Made by a program: the position numbers and the translations under genes. The notes under the pieces were generated by a model. That model did not search any database. It worked only from the letters and a program-made list of their open reading frames with translations, and had not been told where the DNA came from. From contig VBAH01000013.1 in NCBI GenBank assembly GCA_005884685.1, positions 1 through 64,000 on the forward strand: DNA of 64,000 bases, given 5' to 3'. Shown piece by piece: positions 7,929-18,032 of this stretch. The DNA comes from Alphaproteobacteria bacterium (GTDB lineage Bacteria > Pseudomonadota > Alphaproteobacteria > Rhizobiales > Xanthobacteraceae). How positions within the stretch are numbered: position 1 is the first letter of the stretch; each line of letters starts with the position of its first letter.

Positions 7929-9095
7929 TTACTTCGCCGTCTTGCCGGGATCCTTCACGGCTTCGAAGGTCGCGAACTCCTGGTTATAGAGCTGGCCGTT
8001 CACCTTCTCGACTTTGCGGATATAGATGTTCTGCACGATGTCGCGCGTGTCAGGGTCGATCGAGATCGGGCCGCGCGGACTTTCCCACTTCATGCCCTTC
8101 ATGGCGGCGATCAGTTTGTCGCCGTCGGTGTCGCCATTGGTCTTCTTCAACGCTTCGTAGATGAGGTGCATGCCGTCATAACCGCCGACCGACATGAAGT
8201 TGGGGCGGAAGTTGTAGGCCTTCTCGAACGCCGTGACGTAGTCCTTGTTCATCTTGGAGGGATGCGAGGCCGAGTACATGTGCGCCGTCACAGTTCCGAT
8301 TACCGCGTCGCCCATGCCGGGAAGGAGATCGTCGTCGGTGACGTCCCCCGGGCCGATCAGTTTGATGCCCGCCTTGTCGAGGCCGCGCTCGGTGAACTGG
8401 CGCACGAACGTGCCACCCTGACCGGACGGAACGAAAATGAACAGCGCATCGGGCTTCGCGTCGGCGGCGCGCTGCAGGAAGGGCGCGAAATCCGGATTGG
8501 CAAGCGGCACGCGGATCGCCGAAACGATCTCACCGCCGCCGGCCTTGATGCGGTCGGAGAAGAATTTCTCGGCGTCGGCGCCGGGCGCGTAGTCCGACAC
8601 CATGGTGACGGCCTTCTTGATGTTGTTCTTCAGCGCCCAGTCGGCAATGATCACCGAGGATTGCGCCAGCGTGAAGCTGGTGCGCGCGATGTAGGGCGAG
8701 CGCTCGGTGATGATCGACGTGCCGGCCGCCATCACGATCAGCGGCACTTTCGCCTGCGTGGCGAGCGGGGCGGCGGCGAGCGCGGCCGGCGTCACGCCGA
8801 AGCCGGCGATGAAGTTGACCTTGTCATTGACGATCAGTTCCTGCGCGATCCGCTTGGTGTTGTCCGGCACCGCGCCGTCGTCCTTGAGGATGACCTCGAC
8901 CTTCTTGCCGGCGACCGTGGTGCCGTGCTGCTGCTGATAAAGCTTGACGGCGGCATCGATCTGCTTGCCGGTCGAGGCCTGCTGGCCGGTCATCGGGACG
9001 ATCAGGCCGATTTTCACCGTGTCCTGGGCAGTGGCCGGGCTTGCGAAGATGGCCGCCAGCGCCGCGGCTCCCAACATCATATCTCTGCGCAACAT
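7929..9095 (-). CDS. periplasmic substrate-binding protein of ABC transporter (LivK type, operon 1)
   Basis: 388-residue periplasmic binding protein, type I fold. Residues 1-23 form a signal peptide ending SPATA-QD. The mature part starts VKIGLIVPMTGQQASTG, the standard opening of leucine/aromatic-acid binding proteins. It begins 29 nt after the ligC stop and precedes livHMGF, so it is expressed with the protocatechuate genes. The most likely ligand is an aromatic carboxylate such as protocatechuate, 3-hydroxybenzoate or a lignin monomer (inference from position). Confidence 0.92.
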   Translation of the reverse strand: MLRRDMMLGAAALAAIFASPATAQDTVKIGLIVPMTGQQASTGKQIDAAVKLYQQQHGTTVAGKKVEVILKDDGAVPDNTKRIAQELIVNDKVNFIAGFGVTPAALAAAPLATQAKVPLIVMAAGTSIITERSPYIARTSFTLAQSSVIIADWALKNNIKKAVTMVSDYAPGADAEKFFSDRIKAGGGEIVSAIRVPLANPDFAPFLQRAADAKPDALFIFVPSGQGGTFVRQFTERGLDKAGIKLIGPGDVTDDDLLPGMGDAVIGTVTAHMYSASHPSKMNKDYVTAFEKAYNFRPNFMSVGGYDGMHLIYEALKKTNGDTDGDKLIAAMKGMKWESPRGPISIDPDTRDIVQNIYIRKVEKVNGQLYNQEFATFEAVKDPGKTAK

Positions 9096-9124
9096 GGATT
9101 TCCCTCCGGGTGATTTGGTTTTGT

Positions 9125-11479
<2,355 letters not shown>

Positions 11480-11554
11480 CGGCGTTTCTCTCCCTCGCGT
11501 CCGCTACGTGCGGCAAAATTCGCCGTTCAATACTCGGCGCGGGTGGCGTTGGCA

Positions 11555-11580
11555 ACGCTCGCGGCGCAACGCCGCAGCGT
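11555..11580 (-). promoter_or_regulatory. hairpin between ligI and ligA
   Basis: Inverted repeat: ACGCT, one bulged base, GCGGCG, loop CAA, CGCCGC, AGCGT. It is the only strong fold in the 159-nt gap between two same-strand genes. No U-run follows on the minus strand, so it is more likely a processing or stability element than a simple terminator. Confidence 0.35.
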
Positions 11581-11638
11581 TTGGAATCGTTCGCCATTTG
11601 AATGGCCAGCATTTCCCGCGTGAGGGCCACCGCTGGGG

Positions 11639-12514
11639 TCAGCTCCAATAAAGCCGCATCGGATTGTCGACCAGCAGCGCATGCTGCAGCGCGAGCGTTG
11701 GCGCGATCTTCGGGATCATGTCGGTGAGCACGCCGTCGTCCGGCGCCTCGCTCTTCATGTTCGGGTGCGGCCAGTCGCTGCCCCACAGTACGCGGTCCGG
11801 AAAGCGTTCCACGATCGTGCGCGCGAACGGCACCACGTCGTCATAGGGCGGTCCCGCGCGACTAAAGCGCTCCGGGCAGGTGACCTTGTTGATCCAGGTC
11901 TTGTTGGCGTCGATCGCCTTGAGCCAGTTCTGGAACGCCTTGCCCTCGACGCCTTCGGCGACGTTCGGCACGGCCATGTGGTCGAACACCAGCGTGGTCG
12001 GCAGCGATTTGAGGAACGGCGCCATCTCGTCGAGATCGGCGTGTTCGAAATAGATCACGATGTGCCAGCCGAGTGCCGCGATGCGCCTGGCGATGCGCTG
12101 CATCACGTCCTTCGGCGTTGAGTCGACCAGCCGCTTGATGAAGTTGAAGCGCACGCCGCGCACGCCGGCGTCATGCAGGTCCTTCAGCCCAGCGTCGGTG
12201 ATCTCCTCGCCGACGAACGCAACCCCTTTGGCTTTGCCGTTCGCGGTCACCAGCGCGTCGACCAGCGCGCGATTGTCGGTGTCGTGGCAGGTCGCCTGCA
12301 CGATCACGTTCTTGTCGAAGCCGAGGAAATCGCGCAGCGCGAACAGCTTTTCCTTCGGCGCGTCGCACGGCGTGTATTTGCGTTTCGGCGCGAACGGGAA
12401 CAGTGCTTCGGGCCCGAATACATGGCAATGCGCATCCACGCTGCCTGCCGGCGGCCGGTACCTCGGCTTGGAGGGATTGGGATGAAACGGGATGTAGCCG
12501 GGACTCATTGGCAT
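11639..12514 (-). CDS. ligI: 2-pyrone-4,6-dicarboxylate hydrolase (lactonase)
   Basis: 291-residue amidohydrolase-superfamily enzyme that opens 2-pyrone-4,6-dicarboxylate to 4-oxalomesaconate. Very close to Sphingobium LigI throughout: SKPRYRPPAGSVDAHCHVFG (His29, His31), RGVRFNFIKRLVD, FDHMAVP and WGSDWPHPN with the catalytic Asp247. It ends NPMRLYWS like LigI. ATG 12514 is preferred because GGAG precedes it by six bases; a GTG at 12526 is possible but overlaps that site. Lies upstream of ligABC on the same strand; the divergent doxX gene starts 80 nt away. Confidence 0.94.
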   Translation of the reverse strand: MPMSPGYIPFHPNPSKPRYRPPAGSVDAHCHVFGPEALFPFAPKRKYTPCDAPKEKLFALRDFLGFDKNVIVQATCHDTDNRALVDALVTANGKAKGVAFVGEEITDAGLKDLHDAGVRGVRFNFIKRLVDSTPKDVMQRIARRIAALGWHIVIYFEHADLDEMAPFLKSLPTTLVFDHMAVPNVAEGVEGKAFQNWLKAIDANKTWINKVTCPERFSRAGPPYDDVVPFARTIVERFPDRVLWGSDWPHPNMKSEAPDDGVLTDMIPKIAPTLALQHALLVDNPMRLYWS

Positions 12515-12594
12515 CGGGAACTCCACTTGGTGGGCCGGAACCTATCAGGATATTCGGCGGTTTATTGCAAGGACCGATTGAGCGAGGTGAAGCC

Positions 12595-13074
12595 ATGACA
12601 AGCGCCCACGCGGACTGGTCGGAAAATCGCGACTACGTGTCCCCCGCTTTGGCTTTTCGTGTTCCTGCCGGCGGCGCGGCCTGGTTGCTCGGGCGCGTGG
12701 TGCTCGGTGGCCTCTTCTTCATCAGCGGCGCGCAGAAGTTGATGGGCATCGATCAGTTCGCGGCGTCATTGATGCAGAACGGCATCCCCGAACAGTTCGC
12801 CCCGATGCTGGCATGGCTCGGCGCAGGCGTCGAAACGATCGGCGGGCTCTTGATCGTGCTCGGTCTCGCGACCAGCTGGGCGAGTCTGTTCCTCATCGCC
12901 TTCACCATCATCGCGGCATTCATCGCGCACCGCTTTTGGGAGGCCGCTCCCGACATGCGCATGATGCAAACGGCCCACTTCGAGAAGAACATGATGATCG
13001 CGGCGGCGTTCTGCCTGCTCTATGTGGCAGGCGGCGGGCCCTATTCGATCGACCGCTGGCGGCGCTTGCGCTAG
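12595..13074 (+). CDS. DoxX family membrane protein
   Basis: 159-residue inner-membrane protein with four predicted helices. The DoxX/SURF4-like motif LGRVVLGGLFFISGAQKLM lies near residue 40 and AHFEKNMMIAAAFCLLYVAGGGP near the C-terminus. Start ATG 12595 has GAGGTGA upstream. It is divergent from ligI and could share its promoter region. DoxX proteins are linked to thiosulfate oxidation, redox balance or unknown roles; no specific function can be assigned here. Confidence 0.85.
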   Translation: MTSAHADWSENRDYVSPALAFRVPAGGAAWLLGRVVLGGLFFISGAQKLMGIDQFAASLMQNGIPEQFAPMLAWLGAGVETIGGLLIVLGLATSWASLFLIAFTIIAAFIAHRFWEAAPDMRMMQTAHFEKNMMIAAAFCLLYVAGGGPYSIDRWRRLR

Positions 13075-13080
13075 CGCGGT

Positions 13081-13195
13081 CTGTCATCCCGGCCGAGCGG
13101 AGCGAGTGCCGGGATTTACCTCTCGGCTAGCGCCTGAATTTTCGGTGGGTCCCGGCTCGCGCGATTGCTAACGCATCGCTTGGCCGGGACGACAG
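13081..13195. repeat. palindromic intergenic repeat, class C (copy 1)
   Basis: Outer arms CTGTCATCCCGGCCGAGCG and GGCCGGGACGACAG, with an inner pair around GGGTCCCGGCTCGCGC. Located between the convergent doxX and thiolase genes, where it may act as a two-way terminator. Related copies at 20962 and 58288. Confidence 0.85.
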
Positions 13196-13200
13196 CGGTG

Positions 13201-14400
<1,200 letters not shown>

Positions 14401-14569
14401 GGCGGGCTCCTCGGGATTTCGTGGCGTTTATCGCACAAATCCGCGCCTTGGCCAGCGGGGCCGCTGGGGCGATTGCGCAGCGATTGCAAAAGTCGGAGAC
14501 TGGCCCCGACGGGGCCCATCCGCTGGCGCTAACAGCGGGGAAGCGGCCTCCGAGTCAGGGAGGATGACA

Positions 14570-15877
14570 ATGACATTCCGGTCTTCAGGCCGGCGAGCAA
14601 TGCTGCTTGCCGGAACTCTCGGCACTCTCGTCGTCGCGCTGCCGGCCTTCGCGCAGCAGCCCGCGCAGTCTCCCGCCGCACCGGCTCCCGCAGCCAGTGC
14701 GCCTGCGCTCAATCCGCAGCCGCTGCCTCCCGGGTCGCCGCTGATCGGCCGCCCGAATACCGAAGCTGCGATGAAACTGGCGCCGGTCGCGCCGCCGCCG
14801 ATTCCGGCAAGCGCCGAGAAACTCGCGACCGTGCCGGGCAAGCTGAAGCTGCAGAAAGGATTCAACATCGAGCTCTACGCCGGCCAGGTGCCGAATGCGC
14901 GTTCGATGCGCCAAGGCGACAAGGGCACGATCTTCGTCGGCAGCCGCCTGCAGGACAAGGTCCACTACATCACCGAGAGCGGCGGCAAGCGCGACGTGAA
15001 GGTGCTGGTCTCCGGCCTCTACCGGCCGAACGGGCTCGCGATCAAGGACGGCACGCTCTACATCGCAGAGCTCTCGAAGATCTCCAAGATCGAGAAGGTC
15101 GAGGACAATCTCGACAAGTCGCCGAAGCCGGTCGAAATCTATTCCGACCTGCCGAAGGACGAGGCGCATGGCTGGAAGTTCATCGGCATCGGGCCTGACA
15201 ACAAGCTCTACGTGCCGATCGGCCAGCCCTGCAACAACTGCCTGCCGCCCGACACGCATGCGCAGATCCGCCGCATCAATCTCGACGGCAGCGGCGCCGA
15301 AGTCATCGCCAAGGGCGTGCGCAATACGGTCGGGTTCGACTGGCATCCGGTGTCGAAGGAGCTCTACTTTACCGACAACGGCCGCGACTGGGCGTCCGAG
15401 GACGTTCCGGAGGATGAGCTCAACCGCGTGACCAAGGTCGGCCAGCACTTCGGCTCGCCCTACTGCTATCAGGGCGATTTCACCGATCCGGAATTCGGCT
15501 GGGGCCGTTCCTGCAGCGAGTTCGAGCCGCCGGTGCTGAAAACCGGGCCGCACTCGGCCGGCCTCGGCATGCGCTTCTACACCGGCGGGAATTTCCCGGC
15601 GAAATACAAGAACGCGATCTTCATCGCGCGCCACGGCTCGTGGAATCGCACCAAGAAATTCGGCGGCGACATCCTCGCGGTATTCCTCAACAAGGACGGC
15701 ACCGTGAAGGGCACCGAAGTGTTCATCTCGGGCTTCCTCGGGCCGGACAACAACTACATCGGCCGCCCGGTCGACGTGCTGTTCACCAAGGACGGCGCGA
15801 TGCTGATCTCGGACGACTACAACGGCGCGGTTTGGCGCGTGACCTACGGCAACCAGAAAAACGCCGCGGTGAAGTAA
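14570..15877 (+). CDS. exported PQQ-dependent sugar dehydrogenase-like beta-propeller (sorbosone/glucose dehydrogenase family)
   Basis: 435-residue exported protein. A signal peptide (RRAMLLAGTLGTLVVALPAFA) is followed by a Pro/Ala-rich linker (about 30-80) and a six-bladed propeller of the soluble glucose/sorbosone dehydrogenase family. Typical parts are LYRPNGLAIKDGTLYIAE, RNTVGFDWHPVSKELYFTDNGRD and FIARHGSWNRTKKFGGD. ATG 14570 gives a six-base gap to GGGAGG; ATG 14564 would abut it. A diheme cytochrome c follows 145 nt downstream and could accept its electrons (inference). The sugar or alcohol substrate is unknown. Confidence 0.82.
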   Translation: MTFRSSGRRAMLLAGTLGTLVVALPAFAQQPAQSPAAPAPAASAPALNPQPLPPGSPLIGRPNTEAAMKLAPVAPPPIPASAEKLATVPGKLKLQKGFNIELYAGQVPNARSMRQGDKGTIFVGSRLQDKVHYITESGGKRDVKVLVSGLYRPNGLAIKDGTLYIAELSKISKIEKVEDNLDKSPKPVEIYSDLPKDEAHGWKFIGIGPDNKLYVPIGQPCNNCLPPDTHAQIRRINLDGSGAEVIAKGVRNTVGFDWHPVSKELYFTDNGRDWASEDVPEDELNRVTKVGQHFGSPYCYQGDFTDPEFGWGRSCSEFEPPVLKTGPHSAGLGMRFYTGGNFPAKYKNAIFIARHGSWNRTKKFGGDILAVFLNKDGTVKGTEVFISGFLGPDNNYIGRPVDVLFTKDGAMLISDDYNGAVWRVTYGNQKNAAVK

Positions 15878-15887
15878 CCTTCCCTGT

Positions 15888-15934
15888 GTCCCGCACGCGG
15901 TGCATCACGAAATGGTGCACCGCGGATGCGGGAC
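15888..15934 (+). terminator. stem-loop after the sugar dehydrogenase gene
   Basis: Long inverted repeat: GTCCCGC-A-CGCGGTGCA, loop, TGCACCGCG-GAT-GCGGGAC, starting 11 nt after the stop codon. There is no U-run, so it may slow or partly end transcription rather than act as a classical terminator. Confidence 0.5.
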
Positions 15935-16022
15935 CGCACAAACTCCGGAGTCGTCGGCGGTACCGGGTCTGCAAAGCAGCACGTCGTGCTGCATTGCGCC
16001 CGGGATACCCAATGGGGCGGTC

Positions 16023-16589
16023 ATGAAAAACATCGCTGCAGCCGTGATGATATGCCTGCTCGCCACCAGCGCGCATGCGCTCACCTACGAGGAGAAGCTG
16101 CCCGCGTGCCTCGCCTGCCACGGCGAGAAAGGGATCTCGGAAACCGCGGAGGTCCCCTCGCTCGCCGGCATGCCGTCCGATTTCACGCTGATTCAGCTGT
16201 TTCTGTTCCGCCAGGGCACGCGCAAGGTTGAGATCATGAACGATCTCGCCAAGGACATGAGCGACGACGATCTGCGCAAGTTCGCCGAGTATTTCTCCAG
16301 GCTGCCGCCGCCGAAAGCGTCGGGCGAGCCCGCCGATCCGCAAGCTGCCGCGCGTGCACAAGCGGTCATCGCCGCAAACCACTGTGCGTCATGCCACAAT
16401 CCGGATTTCTCCGGCCGCGAGCAGATGCCGCGATTGGCGGCGCAGCGTGAGGACTATCTGCTCAAGGCGTTGCGCGACTACAAAGCCGCCAGGCGCCCCG
16501 GCTATGACGCCACCATGGATGAAGTGATCCGGCCGATCACCGACCAGAACATCGTCGATCTGTCGCACTATCTCGCGCGGCTGCGCTGA
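16023..16589 (+). CDS. diheme cytochrome c (c4-like), exported
   Basis: 188 residues with a signal peptide (1-19, ending SAHA) and two c-type haem sites, CLACH (about 31-35) and CASCH (about 122-126), each in a cytochrome c domain of about 80 residues. Distal Met candidates lie in SLAGMPSD and SGREQMPRL. This two-domain layout is that of cytochrome c4 and of periplasmic partners of quinoprotein dehydrogenases. It follows the PQQ-type dehydrogenase gene on the same strand, suggesting it carries electrons from that enzyme to the oxidase (inference). Confidence 0.9.
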   Translation: MKNIAAAVMICLLATSAHALTYEEKLPACLACHGEKGISETAEVPSLAGMPSDFTLIQLFLFRQGTRKVEIMNDLAKDMSDDDLRKFAEYFSRLPPPKASGEPADPQAAARAQAVIAANHCASCHNPDFSGREQMPRLAAQREDYLLKALRDYKAARRPGYDATMDEVIRPITDQNIVDLSHYLARLR

Positions 16590-16696
16590 GGCGCATCCTC
16601 GTCGTTGGGGGCATTCGGCCACATTGGCACCCCAAGATTGTTGCTGAACTGAGCTGCCTGCTTCAGTGTCCATGCAACCTTAAAGGGGGCCAAGTC

Positions 16697-17089
16697 ATGC
16701 CGGTCATTTACGTACAGACCACGGGATCGCAGCAGGTGGGTTTCGGCAACGCGCAACCTATTCCGGGTCTAAGCCTTACGCTTCCCGAAGGGGTTGGCGA
16801 ATCCGCTCTCGTCATCCTGAACGTGCCGAACCCGAATACGTACAATGAAGGCACCCAATATGCTTCCGGCGGCTGGTTCGGAATTTCGGTCGATGGCACG
16901 ACATTGCCTACGGTGGCGAGCTTCAGCTACGCCATAGAACGGAACACGCAAGGCGCCGGCCGGTTTCCGACGACGCTGGTGGTCGCCGTCCCGCTGGCGG
17001 GTAAGCCGCAGACGGTCGTGGCGCTGTGGCGATCCCTTGGGATGTCCCTCTACATCGACACTCCGGCCTCGCTGAGCGCGCTGATCTGA
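16697..17089 (+). CDS. hypothetical protein, beta-rich, 130 aa
   Basis: No family recognised. No signal peptide or membrane helix. The sequence is rich in Gly, Thr, Pro and Val, with alternating patterns suggesting a beta-sandwich (SLTLPEGVGESALVILNVPN, FPTTLVVAVPLAG). A purine-rich AAGGGGG lies upstream of ATG 16697. It might be a small lectin-like or capsid/tail-like jelly-roll protein, but nothing proves this. It precedes a secreted beta-helix gene on the same strand, 174 nt away. Confidence 0.6.
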   Translation: MPVIYVQTTGSQQVGFGNAQPIPGLSLTLPEGVGESALVILNVPNPNTYNEGTQYASGGWFGISVDGTTLPTVASFSYAIERNTQGAGRFPTTLVVAVPLAGKPQTVVALWRSLGMSLYIDTPASLSALI

Positions 17090-17263
17090 TGTGAGCGTTC
17101 GTCGTCCGTGAGAGTTCACGGCGCAGGGCGGACGCCGACCTCGCAGCCCACGAGCTGCGATCGAAGTCACCGTCAAACTGCCGCAGCAAGTTCCATGTAG
17201 CGTTCCGCTGGGCACCGGATATGCTCGGCCGAATAACAACCAAGGGTTTCTCTGGAGGCGCCA

Positions 17264-18028
17264 ATGAAACACTATTCCCTTGCGACGCTCTCTGCCTCGT
17301 TCATGCTGCTCGCTGCAGCGCCGGGTCACGCACAGGCCTTGCGCACCTGGGTATCCGGCGCCGGGGACGACGCCAATCCGTGCTCGCGTACCGCGCCGTG
17401 CCACACCTTCGCGGGAGCCATCAGCAAGACCGCCGCCGGCGGGGAGATCAACGTTCTCGATGGCGGCGGCTATGGCGCCGTGACGATCACCCGATCAATC
17501 AGCATCGTTGCCGTGGGTGCGCAGGCCGGCGTCTCTGCGCCGCAGACGAACGGCATTACCATCCGGGCCGGCGCGAACGATGTCGTGAGCCTGGATGGTG
17601 TTAACTTCAACGGCCTGGGCTCCGGCCTGTCCGGCATCAACATCGTTTCGGCTGGAAAAGTCGACATTCGCAATTGCACCGCGACCGGCTTCCTCGGCGC
17701 GCCGGGCGCGGCGATCAATATTGCGGCGAGCGCGCCGCTGCAGGTCCAGATCTCCAACTGTACCTTGTTCGGCAACAACGGTGGAGTGTGGGCCACGATC
17801 GATCAGGCGCCGAACGCCGTCCATCTCGACCGCGTGCGCGTCAACGGCACGAATACGGCCGTCCAGGCCGACGGCAATGCGGCTGTGTTCGTGTCCAACT
17901 CTGCGATTGCGGGAAACAATCTCGCTCTCAATCCGCTGAACAAGGGGCAGATCACGTCGTTCGGCAACAATGTTCTGGCCGGCAACACGAGCGACGGAAA
18001 GCCAACGGCGACCCTGCCGCTGCAATGA
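17264..18028 (+). CDS. exported right-handed beta-helix (pectate-lyase-fold) protein
   Basis: 254 residues. Signal peptide 1-24 (ends GHAQA). The mature part starts RTWVSGAGDDANPCSRTAPC, the usual opening of right-handed parallel beta-helix proteins, with turns such as INIVSAGKVDIRNCTATGF and VQISNCTLFGNN. No pectate-lyase catalytic residues are identifiable, so it may bind rather than cleave polysaccharide. SD GGAGG precedes ATG 17264. Ends 4 nt before the convergent formate dehydrogenase gene. Confidence 0.78.
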   Translation: MKHYSLATLSASFMLLAAAPGHAQALRTWVSGAGDDANPCSRTAPCHTFAGAISKTAAGGEINVLDGGGYGAVTITRSISIVAVGAQAGVSAPQTNGITIRAGANDVVSLDGVNFNGLGSGLSGINIVSAGKVDIRNCTATGFLGAPGAAINIAASAPLQVQISNCTLFGNNGGVWATIDQAPNAVHLDRVRVNGTNTAVQADGNAAVFVSNSAIAGNNLALNPLNKGQITSFGNNVLAGNTSDGKPTATLPLQ

Positions 18029-18032
18029 GCGG

